A stretch of DNA of 33,210 nucleotides from CBDUMN01 sp965368335 (GTDB lineage Bacteria; Pseudomonadota; Alphaproteobacteria; Rhodospirillales; JAPHRK01). Positions within the stretch are counted from its first letter, which is position 1, and the number at the start of each line of letters is the position of its first letter. The notes beneath the pieces are model-generated. The model did not search any database. It was given only the letters and a program-made list of their open reading frames with translations, and was not told the origin of the DNA. Positions 7,572 through 15,186 of the stretch are shown one piece after another. The translations under genes and the position numbers were made by a program. The stretch lies in the NCBI GenBank assembly GCA_965368335.1, contig CBDUMN010000036.1, positions 1 to 33,210 of the forward strand. The letters are read 5' to 3'.

Positions 7572-8404
7572 CAGGCCTGTGCCGCCATGGCTTCCAGGTC
7601 ATGGAGCGAGACGTGATCGCCCTTCATCGAAACCAGGAGGGTAATTTCCATAGTGGCTTCCGGCTCCAGTCGTTGTTCCATTTCTTTCTGGATAAAGCGG
7701 ACGAGCGATGGATTGGGGTTGGCCTGGGCGAGGATATTGCTGATCAACTCGCGGCGAATCAAGGGTGGGAATTTGAGAATTTCGACCGTCAGCAGCGCCT
7801 TGGCCTCGGCTGGGACGTGTTCGTGCTGGAAGATGCGGTCGATGCAGTAGCTGTAGATGCCGAAATCGAGTTTGCCCGCTACATCGTAAGTGAAACCCAT
7901 AAATTCGTCGCGGAAGTCGCCCGCCGAAACCTGTTTCTGCGAGAGCCGCTTTACGGTGGTCAGAAAATCCCGATAGCGGCTGCGCGCCGGAGTCAGCTTT
8001 TCGCTTAAGGCTCCAGCGACCTCCCGGATGCGGTCTTCGGCAAACCCGGCTTCCATAATCGCCTTGGCCGAGAGCTGAACCTCGGGATTGAGGGTTTGCT
8101 GCTCGATCAGCTCGAAGAGGTCGCCATAGATATCCTTGACCATGGTGCTGCCGCGCGAGGCCTTGAGGCTCAAGGGTAAAAGGGCGGCTTGTGCGACGAG
8201 AGCGTCCTTGGAGCAAACGCTGGCCATGGCCGAAGCCGTGGAGGGCACCGCATGAAGGGTTCTGAAATCGTCGGTGACGACGAAGCGGCTTTCGTCCAGC
8301 GCCGTCAGATAGCGCCCCAGCTTGCCGCATTCCATAAAGTGTTCGGCCAGATCGGGGCGATGCGGCTCATTGACGGCTATGGGGGGAAAACTTTCGGTCG
8401 GCAT
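7571..8404 (-). CDS. Uncharacterised protein, first gene of the TAXI operon
   Basis: I do not recognise the family. The 277-codon frame from the ATG at 8404 begins MPTESFPPIAVNEPHRPDLAEHFMECGKL and is mostly predicted helix, with no signal peptide and no membrane segment, so it is likely cytoplasmic. The C-terminal part (KFPPLIRRELISNILAQANPNPSLVRFIQKEMEQRLEPEATMEITLLVSM) is the most regular. The open frame extends upstream to 8578 but that would overlap the divergent NrtR gene, and the extension has an unusual basic composition, so I chose 8404. It overlaps the TAXI gene by four bases and is therefore co-expressed with it and the lipoprotein. Its role is unknown. Confidence 0.75.
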   Translation of the reverse strand: MPTESFPPIAVNEPHRPDLAEHFMECGKLGRYLTALDESRFVVTDDFRTLHAVPSTASAMASVCSKDALVAQAALLPLSLKASRGSTMVKDIYGDLFELIEQQTLNPEVQLSAKAIMEAGFAEDRIREVAGALSEKLTPARSRYRDFLTTVKRLSQKQVSAGDFRDEFMGFTYDVAGKLDFGIYSYCIDRIFQHEHVPAEAKALLTVEILKFPPLIRRELISNILAQANPNPSLVRFIQKEMEQRLEPEATMEITLLVSMKGDHVSLHDLEAMAAQA

Positions 8405-8519
8405 GGTCTTACCGTAAGGGTTGGTTGCGGGTAATCGTCGCCTCTTCGTTCGTTGCCAACACCTTAGCAGGACTTTTGCGGCAAAATCGAGTCTTTCGGC
8501 CTCAAGGGTTTTCGGATAG

Positions 8520-9542
8520 ATGTTGAGACCATCGATAAATCGAAAGGCTCGCAATACCTTGTTCGGACCGCAAGACAACCTGGACCCCGACCAGTATCAC
8601 GGACTGGTCATTGGGCTGAACGCCGTGGTCGTCGCCACTGATGGCGATGTGCCGCGGGTGCTGGTGGTTGCCGATGAGAAAGGTCGCAAGCCTGAAGCCC
8701 TGCCGTTTGGCCCCTTCCATCCGCAGCAACACCGGACCCTGGATGCGGGCTTGCGTTCCTGGGTGGAGGCGCAGGCCGGGTTGAGCCTGGGCTATGTGGA
8801 GCAGCTCTATACCTTTGGCGACCGGGGGCGCGACCCGCGTGAACGGCGCGGCGGGCCGCGGGTGATCTCTATTGGTTATCTTGCCTTGACCCGCGAGCCG
8901 GGTTTGGCGTCGGCGGCTGAAACCCAGTGGCGTTCCTGGTATAGCTATTTTCCCTGGGAAGACTGGCGTGAGGGGCAGCCCGCGGTGATCGGTGAACGCC
9001 TGGAACCGGCCTTAAAAGACTGGGCGGCTGAGGGCGCGACACAAGTCGAGCGGCGGGAACGTGAAAACCGGGTCGCCGTCGTGTTTGGGCTTTCCGGCAC
9101 AGAATGGAGCGAAGAGTTGGTGCTCGAACGCTACGAACTGCTCTATGAGGCGGGGCTGGTCGAAGAGGCGCGGCGCGCCCTCGGGGGTGATGGGGGGGAG
9201 GATTTTTCACGGCCTATGGCGCTCGACCACCGGCGTATCCTTGCGACGGCCATTGGGCGGCTGAGGGGCAAGATCAAATACCGCCCGGTTGTTTTCGAAT
9301 TGATGCCGGAGACCTTTACGCTGTTCCAGCTCCAGCGGTTGGTTGAGGCCCTCTCGGGCAAAAGACTGCATAAACAGAATTTTCGCCGTCTGGTCGAGAA
9401 GACGGGACTGGTGGAAAGTACCGGGAAAATGGAGACGCAAACCGGCGGGCGTCCGGCTCAGCAATTCCGCTTCCGCCAAGGGGTGTTGGCCGAGCGGGCC
9501 GCCGTCGGGGTCAAGCTGCCCTCAGTGCGACGGGGTTTTTAG
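8520..9542 (+). CDS. nrtR: NrtR-like NAD biosynthesis regulator (degenerate Nudix domain plus winged helix)
   Basis: The 340-residue protein has a Nudix-like N-terminal domain (LNAVVVATDGDVPRVLVVADEKGRKPEALPFGPF ... LRSWVEAQAGLSLGYVEQLYTFGDRGRDPRERRGGPRVISIGYLAL). The Nudix box is degraded: the REUxEExGU core reads RSWVEAQAG, losing key glutamates, so hydrolysis is unlikely. The C-terminal region (KIKYRPVVFELMPETFTLFQLQRLVEALSGKRLHKQNFRRLVEKTGLVEST, about 250-310) is the winged-helix DNA-binding domain of NrtR-type regulators, which repress NAD genes and respond to ADP-ribose-type ligands. It sits directly before nadABC with a strong palindrome between, which supports the role. It is divergent from the gene at 7571-8404. 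The start is an ATG with only a weak ribosome site (AAGGG, 11 bases away). Confidence 0.85.
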   Translation: MLRPSINRKARNTLFGPQDNLDPDQYHGLVIGLNAVVVATDGDVPRVLVVADEKGRKPEALPFGPFHPQQHRTLDAGLRSWVEAQAGLSLGYVEQLYTFGDRGRDPRERRGGPRVISIGYLALTREPGLASAAETQWRSWYSYFPWEDWREGQPAVIGERLEPALKDWAAEGATQVERRERENRVAVVFGLSGTEWSEELVLERYELLYEAGLVEEARRALGGDGGEDFSRPMALDHRRILATAIGRLRGKIKYRPVVFELMPETFTLFQLQRLVEALSGKRLHKQNFRRLVEKTGLVESTGKMETQTGGRPAQQFRFRQGVLAERAAVGVKLPSVRRGF

Positions 9543-9642
9543 GCAATCGACTGGCGGGAATCCTTGACTCGCCCTTATGCTCAACTTAATTATAACCGCA
9601 GCAAGCTCCAGTTCTTATTGGGGCCAAGTTTTAGTCTCTATA

Positions 9643-9661
9643 TATGCTCAATATGAGCATA
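9643..9661. promoter_or_regulatory. Palindromic operator upstream of nadA
   Basis: TATGCTCA-ATA-TGAGCATA is a perfect 8-bp inverted repeat with a 3-base spacer, ending 12 bases before the nadA ATG and touching its ribosome site. A half-site copy, TATGCTCA, occurs at 9576-9583. This is the natural candidate site for the NrtR-like protein encoded just upstream; binding there would block transcription or loading of nadABC. Confidence 0.7.
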
Positions 9662-9673
9662 AGGAGAGAGAAG

Positions 9674-10681
9674 ATGAATGTAGTATCTCAGGACGCCGAA
9701 CGTCAGGCCCAGGCTTTGGAGCGGACGCGCCCTTTGTTTGAACGGGCGGGCTCGGCTATCCCCGAGAGCAACTGGCCCCATTTGGCGCCTTATGTGGAAG
9801 AGGTCTTGCGCTTGAAGGAAGAGCGCAATGCGGTGATTTTGGCGCACAACTATATGACGCCGGATATTTTCCACTGCATCGCCGATATCAAGGGTGATTC
9901 CCTGGCGCTGGCCCGTGAAGCGATGAATGTGGATGCCGATGTGATCGTCATGTGCGGTGTCCATTTCATGGCCGAGACGGCGAAAATCCTCAATCCGGGG
10001 AAGACCGTGCTAATCCCCGACCCGCTGGCCGGGTGTTCCCTGGCCGAGTCGATCACCGGGGCCGATTTGCGCAAGCTGCGCGAAAAACATCCCGGCGTTC
10101 CCATCGTTTCTTACGTCAACACCACGGCCGACGTGAAGGCCGAAACGGATGTCTGCTGCACGTCTGCCAATGCCAAAAAAGTGGTGGAATCGCTTGGCGT
10201 GCCGAAAGTGATTATGACGCCCGATGAGCTGTTGGCGCGTAATGTCGCTGCCGAAACCGATGTGGAGATCATCACCTGGGCCGGGTCTTGCGAGGTGCAT
10301 GAAACTTTCGAGGCGGCTCAAGTTGATCGGTTGCGCAAGGCCCATCCCGATGTGGTGGTGCTGGCCCATCCCGAGTGTCCGCCCGAGGTCGTCGAAAAAT
10401 CCGACTTCTCCGGTTCGACCACCGGCATGGCCAACTGGGTTGCAGATCATAAGCCCAAGAAAGCGGCGCTGATTACCGAATGTTCGATGAGCGACAACCT
10501 GATTTCGCAGTGCCCGGATACCCAGTTCATCCGGTCTTGCAGCCTGTGTCCGCACATGCAGCGTATCACCATCGATAAGGTGGCCGAGAGCCTGCGCGAC
10601 CTGACCGTCGAAGTGACCGTCGACCCGGAAATTGCAAAACGGGCTCGGCGCTCCGTCGAACGGATGATCGAAATCGGCTAG
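9674..10681 (+). CDS. nadA: Quinolinate synthase A
   Basis: The 335-residue enzyme condenses iminoaspartate (from NadB) with dihydroxyacetone phosphate to quinolinate, using a [4Fe-4S] cluster. Family signatures are AVILAHNYMTPDIFHCIAD, C94 in VMCGVHFMAETAKIL, WAGSC206-EVHETF, and the C-terminal CSLCPHMQRI at about 289-295; these three cysteine regions supply the cluster ligands. The start at 9674 is fixed by AAGGAG seven bases upstream; an in-frame start at 9644 would lie inside the palindromic operator. Gene order nadA-nadB-nadC and short spacing (12 bases to nadB) show one operon. Probably repressed by the NrtR-like protein. Confidence 0.96.
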   Translation: MNVVSQDAERQAQALERTRPLFERAGSAIPESNWPHLAPYVEEVLRLKEERNAVILAHNYMTPDIFHCIADIKGDSLALAREAMNVDADVIVMCGVHFMAETAKILNPGKTVLIPDPLAGCSLAESITGADLRKLREKHPGVPIVSYVNTTADVKAETDVCCTSANAKKVVESLGVPKVIMTPDELLARNVAAETDVEIITWAGSCEVHETFEAAQVDRLRKAHPDVVVLAHPECPPEVVEKSDFSGSTTGMANWVADHKPKKAALITECSMSDNLISQCPDTQFIRSCSLCPHMQRITIDKVAESLRDLTVEVTVDPEIAKRARRSVERMIEIG

Positions 10682-10693
10682 GACCTTTGGCAG

Positions 10694-12295
10694 ATGTCTT
10701 ATTCCCCCTCCGCTCTTCCCGGTAAAACCGATGTGCTGATCATCGGCGGTGGCGCGGCCGGTCTGTCGGCGGCGCTTGAATGCACGGGCCTCGACGTGAC
10801 GGTGCTGGCTAAGGCTCCCGTCGGCGAAGGAGCTTCGAGCGCCTTGGCCCAGGGCGGCGTCGCTGCGGCAGTCGCGCCGGAAGACAAAGCTGAAGATCAC
10901 AGTCGGGATACCCATAAGGCCGGGGCTGGGTTGTGCGATCCGCAAGCCGTCGATCTATTGACCGGGCTAGGCCGCCAGGGCATTGAGCGACTGGTCAAGC
11001 TAGGTATGGTTTTTGACCGGACCGAAGACGGCTCTTTCCAGTTGAGCCGGGAAGCGGCCCACGGTTGCCGTCGGGTGCTTCATGCCCATGGCGACGGGAC
11101 GGGACGCGAGCTGATGCGTGCGCTCGGCGCGGCGGTGACAAAGGCGGCGCATGTGCGGGTGGTTTCTGGGGCAACGGCGGAAGAGTTGATTGTCGAAAAA
11201 GGCCGGGTCTGCGGTGCTTGGGTAGCGGATGAACAAGGTCATCTCCAAGCCGTCATGGCTCGTGCGGTGGTTCTGGCGACGGGTGGCATTGGTCAGCTTT
11301 TCGCCAAAACGACCAACCCGGAAACGGCTACCGGCGATGGTCTCGCCATGGCCGCCGAAGCCGGTGCGGTTATCGCCGATCCCGAATTCGTGCAGTTCCA
11401 TCCGACGGCCATCGATGTGCAGGGTGGCGCGGGCGAGCCCTTGCCGCTGGCGACCGAAGCCCTGCGCGGCGAAGGGGCTGAGTTGGTTGACGGTAAAGGC
11501 GTGCGGTTCATGACGGCGGTTCATGATGATGCGGAGCTGGCCCCGCGCGACGTAGTGGCGCGCGCCATCTGGCGACAGCGCGCTCAGGGCCGCAAAGTGT
11601 TCCTCGACGCCCGCAAAGCTGTTGGCGAGCGTTTCCCCGAACAGTTCCCCACCGTTTTCGGGCTCTGTATGGAAGCCGGAATAGACCCGCGCAAGCAGCC
11701 CATCCCGGTGGTTCCTGCGGTCCACTATCACATGGGTGGTGTGGCTGTTGACGGGCGGGGCCGGACCTCGCTTGACGGGCTTTGGGCCTGCGGAGAAGTG
11801 GCGGCGACGGGCGTTCATGGGGCCAACCGGTTGGCCAGCAATTCGTTGCTGGAAGCCGTTGTTTTCGGTCCCCGCGTGGCCGAAGATATTCTGGCAAGCG
11901 CCCTGCCCAACCATCCCGAAACGCTTGAGTCGGCCCGGCAGGACAATGCGCTGGCTTCCGGCGGTGATGAGATGGCTTGGCGGCGGTTGCGTGCTTTGGC
12001 TTACGAACATTTGGGCGTGATGCGCGAAGAAGCGGGATTGCGCCTGCTGATGGAAGAGGCCTCGGGCCTGATGGAGCGGGCGCCAACCCGTGCGGTCTAT
12101 CGGGCCGCCAGTGTTTTGCTCATTGCTTCGGCGGCGGCCTTGGCCCGTAAGGAGAGCCGGGGAGCGCATTTCCGCGCCGACTGCCCCGAGCTTTCGGCAA
12201 CGGGACCGATGCGCACCTTTATAACCTTAGAAGATGCCCGGCGTCTGGCGGCGACGGGTGATGATACCGTGACCTTCGGAACGAGGCAGGCATGA
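10694..12295 (+). CDS. nadB: L-aspartate oxidase
   Basis: This 533-residue flavoprotein oxidises L-aspartate to iminoaspartate, the substrate of NadA. The N-terminal dinucleotide-binding motif DVLIIGGGAAGLSAAL (about 14-29) is followed by the characteristic GEGASSALAQGGVAAA loop. The central part contains FVQFHPTAI, and the HYHMGGVAVDGRGRTSLDGLWACGEVAATGVHGANRLASNSLLEAVVFG segment is the hallmark of the NadB/succinate dehydrogenase flavoprotein family. Length is typical for NadB. Its stop overlaps the nadC start (ATGA at 12292-12295), giving translational coupling. Confidence 0.96.
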   Translation: MSYSPSALPGKTDVLIIGGGAAGLSAALECTGLDVTVLAKAPVGEGASSALAQGGVAAAVAPEDKAEDHSRDTHKAGAGLCDPQAVDLLTGLGRQGIERLVKLGMVFDRTEDGSFQLSREAAHGCRRVLHAHGDGTGRELMRALGAAVTKAAHVRVVSGATAEELIVEKGRVCGAWVADEQGHLQAVMARAVVLATGGIGQLFAKTTNPETATGDGLAMAAEAGAVIADPEFVQFHPTAIDVQGGAGEPLPLATEALRGEGAELVDGKGVRFMTAVHDDAELAPRDVVARAIWRQRAQGRKVFLDARKAVGERFPEQFPTVFGLCMEAGIDPRKQPIPVVPAVHYHMGGVAVDGRGRTSLDGLWACGEVAATGVHGANRLASNSLLEAVVFGPRVAEDILASALPNHPETLESARQDNALASGGDEMAWRRLRALAYEHLGVMREEAGLRLLMEEASGLMERAPTRAVYRAASVLLIASAAALARKESRGAHFRADCPELSATGPMRTFITLEDARRLAATGDDTVTFGTRQA

Positions 12296-13161
12296 CACGT
12301 AAACCTTCCGGGCTGGTAAAGCTGCCCACCACCTTCGTACGCCAGGCCATCCGTAAGGCGCTCGATGAAGACATGGGCCGGGCCGGAGACATCACCACCG
12401 ATTCCATCGTTCCGGCGGATGACCGGATGACCGCTGAAATCGTTGCGCGGCAACCGGGCTGCATCGCGGGTTTGGACTTTGCCGCCCAGGCTTTCCGCAA
12501 GCTGGGAAAACGAAACGCCAAAATCAAGTTCCTCAAAGAAGACGGCGCATGGGTTGAGCCGGGTGAGGCGGTGCTGCGGGTCCAGGGACCGGCGCGGGCG
12601 ATCCTGACGGCGGAGCGTGTCGCGCTTAATTATGTTGGTCATCTGTCGGGGATCGCTACCTCGACTCGCGAAATTGTCGAGGCGGTCAAGCCCCACAAGG
12701 TCAAAATCACCTGCACACGCAAAACAACGCCGGGTCTTCGGGCTTTCGAGAAATACGCCGTGCGCGCCGGCGGAGGCTCTAACCACCGTTTTGGGCTCGA
12801 TGACGGGATCCTGATCAAGGACAACCATGTGGCCGTGGCTGGCGGCATTGCGCCCGCTATTGAACAGGCCAAAGCTCATGCGGGCCACATGGTCAAGATC
12901 GAGATTGAGGTCGATACCCTGGATCAGTTGGCCGAAGCGCTTGAGTGCGGCGTCGATGTGGTGCTGCTCGACAATATGCCGCCTAAGATATTGAAAAAAG
13001 CCGTCGCCATGATCGACGGGCGGGCCATTGCGGAAGCTTCGGGCGGGATCACGGTCAAGACCGCGCCCGCCGTGGCGGCGACGGGGGTCGACGTGATTTC
13101 GGTCGGCTGGCTGACGCACAGCGCGCCGTCTCTCGACGTCGGGCTTGATTTTGTCAAATAA
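12292..13161 (+). CDS. nadC: Nicotinate-nucleotide pyrophosphorylase (carboxylating)
   Basis: The 289-residue enzyme converts quinolinate and PRPP to nicotinate mononucleotide, the third step of the pathway. The sequence shows the family core TCTRKTTPGLRAFEKYAVRAGGGSNHRFGLDDGILIKDNHV (about 138-180), with the conserved arginines and lysines for quinolinate and PRPP, then KIEIEVDTLDQ and VVLLDNMPP. It starts with ATG overlapping the nadB stop. It is the last gene of the operon; about 90 bases separate it from the crotonase gene, which has its own ribosome site. Confidence 0.96.
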   Translation: MTRKPSGLVKLPTTFVRQAIRKALDEDMGRAGDITTDSIVPADDRMTAEIVARQPGCIAGLDFAAQAFRKLGKRNAKIKFLKEDGAWVEPGEAVLRVQGPARAILTAERVALNYVGHLSGIATSTREIVEAVKPHKVKITCTRKTTPGLRAFEKYAVRAGGGSNHRFGLDDGILIKDNHVAVAGGIAPAIEQAKAHAGHMVKIEIEVDTLDQLAEALECGVDVVLLDNMPPKILKKAVAMIDGRAIAEASGGITVKTAPAVAATGVDVISVGWLTHSAPSLDVGLDFVK

Positions 13162-13254
13162 TCAAGTCACTCACCTGACGCGACGTCACCCTTTTCGAGC
13201 GATAGGGAAATAGGGCAATCTATGGGAACGTACCATTCCTTTAAGGGGAGACCC

Positions 13255-14094
13255 ATGTCCTATACCGTTTTGTCGCTCGATGTCACCGACCATATCGCCC
13301 ACGTTCGTTTCAATCGGCCCAAGGAATACAATTCCATGACCCTGCCGTTTTGGCAGGAGGTGGTGGACGTTTTCCGTGAGATCGGATCGCGGCCCGAAGC
13401 GCGGGTGGTGGTGATCTCGTCGGAAGGAAAGCATTTCACCTCGGGCCTCGACCTGTCGGCTTTCCAGAACCTGACCCAGGAAATTGCCGAAGGTGAACCG
13501 GGACGGCTGCGTGAGCAGCTCTACCGCACCATTCTTGAGCTTCAGGAAACTATGTCTTCACTCGAGAAATGCCGGGTACCGGTATTGGTCGCCGTGCAAG
13601 GGGGCTGCATCGGCGGTGGCGTCGATCTGGTGACGGCGGCCGACATGCGCTATTGCACCGAAAACGCCTTTTTCCAGATTCAGGAAATCAACATCGGCAT
13701 GACCGCCGATGTGGGCACCCTGCAAAGACTGCCCAAACTGATCGGCATGGGCATGGCCAAGGAGCTGGCCTTCACCGGCCGTCGGTTTAAGGCGACCGAG
13801 GCCAAGGAGCATGGGTTGGTCAACGCCATTTATCCCGATGCCGAAGCCCTGCTCGAAGGTGTTATGGAAATCGCCGCCGCCATCGCGTCTAAGTCGCCGC
13901 TTTCCATTATCGGGACCAAGGAAGCGCTTCATTACGCCCGCGATCACTCGGTCGAAGACGGCCTAAAGCAGATCGCCACCTGGAACGCCGGGATGCTTTT
14001 CTCAAGCGATCTGATGGAAGCGGCCAAAGCCAACGCCACCAAAAGCGCGCCCAAATTTATGGACGTTCTGGAGCCCAAAAAGCTGGTGAAATAA
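13255..14094 (+). CDS. Crotonase-fold enzyme, delta(3,5)-delta(2,4)-dienoyl-CoA isomerase type
   Basis: The 279-residue protein matches eukaryotic ECH1-type dienoyl-CoA isomerases better than plain enoyl-CoA hydratases. Its signature GGCIGGGVDLVTAADMRYCTENAFFQIQEINIGMTADVGTLQRLPKLIG contains D124, E144 and D152, with the same spacing (20 and 8) as the catalytic Asp176, Glu196 and Asp204 of the rat enzyme. Such enzymes shift double bonds of 3,5-dienoyl-CoAs from unsaturated fatty acids during beta-oxidation. A C-terminal SRDHSVEDGL-like stretch (YARDHSVEDGLKQIATWNAGML) also matches. I chose the ATG at 13255 because AAGGGGAG precedes it; an upstream ATG at 13222 has no ribosome site. It stands alone after the nad operon. 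Substrate range is inferred. Confidence 0.88.
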   Translation: MSYTVLSLDVTDHIAHVRFNRPKEYNSMTLPFWQEVVDVFREIGSRPEARVVVISSEGKHFTSGLDLSAFQNLTQEIAEGEPGRLREQLYRTILELQETMSSLEKCRVPVLVAVQGGCIGGGVDLVTAADMRYCTENAFFQIQEINIGMTADVGTLQRLPKLIGMGMAKELAFTGRRFKATEAKEHGLVNAIYPDAEALLEGVMEIAAAIASKSPLSIIGTKEALHYARDHSVEDGLKQIATWNAGMLFSSDLMEAAKANATKSAPKFMDVLEPKKLVK

Positions 14095-14154
14095 AAAAAG
14101 AAATCAGGCGCTTGAGAAAAGCATCCCGTCATGCAACCGGGTTGTGGTTAACGC

Positions 14155-14499
14155 TTGAACATCAAGGATAGATTGTTAATATCCTACCCAACATCTTGGG
14201 GGCGTGTTTTCCGTATGACGAACTGGTTGAGAGAAGAAGCCGTGGCTGCGTTTCTGGCCGCACCGATGGCCGCATGGGCCATGGACGGTTCGTTGACTTT
14301 GCCGCCCGTCGATGCCACCGATGCCTTGCCTGTTTCCCTGACCCGGGACGGCGCCCTGACGGTGAGCATGGACCGGGAGAGTGGCGGCGACTATCTGTTC
14401 AAGAAAATGGCCGACTCCTATTTCTTTCAGAAAAGGTTGATCGCAATCCAAAAACTGATTGATACGAATCAGGTGAGCCTTGATCGATGCTTCCAGTGA
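14155..14499 (+). CDS. Hypothetical small protein
   Basis: An open frame of 114 codons starting at a TTG (14155), or more plausibly 94 codons from the ATG at 14215 (MTNWLREEAVAAFLAAPMAAWAMDG). The C-terminal third (YLFKKMADSYFFQKRLIAIQKLIDTNQ) looks like an amphipathic helix and reads as real protein. No family recognised. No clear ribosome site before either start. The gene is isolated between the crotonase gene and the toxin-antitoxin patch, so it may be an accessory remnant; it could also be a chance frame. Confidence 0.45.
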   Translation: MNIKDRLLISYPTSWGRVFRMTNWLREEAVAAFLAAPMAAWAMDGSLTLPPVDATDALPVSLTRDGALTVSMDRESGGDYLFKKMADSYFFQKRLIAIQKLIDTNQVSLDRCFQ

Positions 14500-14574
14500 A
14501 AAAGAAGTGCCGCTAAATAAAATCGTCTAAAAGCCTCTTGTGCGGTTACTCGCCAGCCGCGCTTGCCTGTATGC

Positions 14575-14600
14575 CATGATAACGTATATACTTTATCATG
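14575..14600. promoter_or_regulatory. Near-perfect 26-bp palindrome, probable antitoxin operator
   Basis: The 26-bp sequence reads CATGATAA, C, GTATATAC, T, TTATCATG. The outer 8-bp arms are perfect complements and the inner GTATATAC is itself palindromic; only positions 9 and 18 break the symmetry (24 of 26 match). It sits 9 bases before the first possible antitoxin start and includes a TATACT -10-like element, so a bound antitoxin dimer would cover the promoter. Antitoxin autorepression is the known behaviour of such operons. Confidence 0.75.
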
Positions 14601-14623
14601 AATAAGTCATGGAGAAGCCCGTT

Positions 14624-14917
14624 ATGCCCAAGCAAGCCATGTTCAGCATGAAACTGGAGGCGGAGCTGCATGAAGCCTTTATGGCTGAAGCCGAGGCGGC
14701 GCACCGTCCGGCGTCTCAGATCGTCCGAGATTTCATGCGTGACTTCATTAAACGGCGGCGCGAGGCGCAGGAATATGAAGATTACCTGCGCCAAAAGGTC
14801 GCGGCGGCCCGAAAGTCTGTTGACGCCGGTGTTGGCCGATCCCATGAAGACGTCGAGGCGGATTTCGCGGCGCGGCGCGAGGCCCTATTGGCGGTGACGG
14901 GGCATTCTAAATCGTGA
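14624..14917 (+). CDS. Antitoxin, ribbon-helix-helix (ParD/CopG-like) type
   Basis: The 97-residue product (from the ATG at 14624) opens MPKQAMFSMKLEAELHEAFMAEAEAAHRPASQIVRDFMRDFIKRRRE: a short strand followed by two helices, the ribbon-helix-helix layout of ParD/CopG antitoxins. A charged C-terminal part (about 50-95) would wrap the toxin. GGAGAAG lies 9 bases upstream; another ATG at 14609 is possible. The last codons overlap the toxin start (GTGA at 14914-14917), the usual coupled arrangement. The palindrome at 14575-14600 is the likely autoregulatory site. Confidence 0.8.
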   Translation: MPKQAMFSMKLEAELHEAFMAEAEAAHRPASQIVRDFMRDFIKRRREAQEYEDYLRQKVAAARKSVDAGVGRSHEDVEADFAARREALLAVTGHSKS

Positions 14918-15186
14918 AGGTGCGTTGGGCGCCGGAGGCAGAAAACGACCGGCTCAACATCATGACCTATATTGCCGAGAACGATCCCATGGCGGCTCTA
15001 CGCATGGACGATTTGTTTGGCGCTGCGGCGGGAGACTTGGCCGAATTCCCGGAAAGAGGGCGCGAAGGCATCGTTCCTGGCGCCCGTGAGCTGATTCCCC
15101 ACAAGTCTTACCGCATGGTCTATCAAATTATCGAAGACACGGTCTGGGTCTTGGCAGTCGTCCACACCTCACGCCTTTGGCCGTAG
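14914..15186 (+). CDS. Toxin, RelE/ParE superfamily
   Basis: The 90-residue product (GTG start) reads MKVRWAPEAENDRLNIMTYIAENDPMAALRM, then FPERGREGIVPGARELIPHKSYRMVYQIIEDTVWVLAVVHTSRLWP. The phrase order (AENDP.AA, L..FPE.GR.G.VPG.REL, YR.VYQI...V.V..V.H..R.WP) is that of ParE/RelE toxins and the length is complete. ParE-type members inhibit DNA gyrase and RelE-type members cut ribosome-bound mRNA; the sequence alone does not decide. It is translationally coupled to the antitoxin. Its 3' end is overlapped by a convergent, truncated toxin gene. Confidence 0.85.
   Translation: MKVRWAPEAENDRLNIMTYIAENDPMAALRMDDLFGAAAGDLAEFPERGREGIVPGARELIPHKSYRMVYQIIEDTVWVLAVVHTSRLWP

Noticed and set aside
10010..10945. 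Minus-strand frame of 311 codons antisense to nadA and the nadB start
   Set aside because: It spans two clear genes on the other strand and crosses their boundary; composition is that of a shadow frame.
11000..12169. Long minus-strand frame of 389 codons antisense to nadB
   Set aside because: The plus strand encodes a complete, recognisable L-aspartate oxidase; the antisense frame is rich in proline, arginine and histidine, has no family pattern, and is explained by GC-rich third positions.
12097..13119. Minus-strand frame of 340 codons antisense to nadB/nadC
   Set aside because: Shadow of the nad operon; no own ribosome site or family signature.
13178..13200. Hairpin TGACG-CGA-CGTCA after nadC as a terminator
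   Set aside because: The stem is only 5 bp and is followed by CCCTTTT rather than a clean T run; too weak to call.
14176..14451. Minus-strand frame of 91 codons opposite the hypothetical gene at 14155-14499
   Set aside because: Histidine- and glycine-rich shadow composition; the plus-strand frame has the more protein-like helix.
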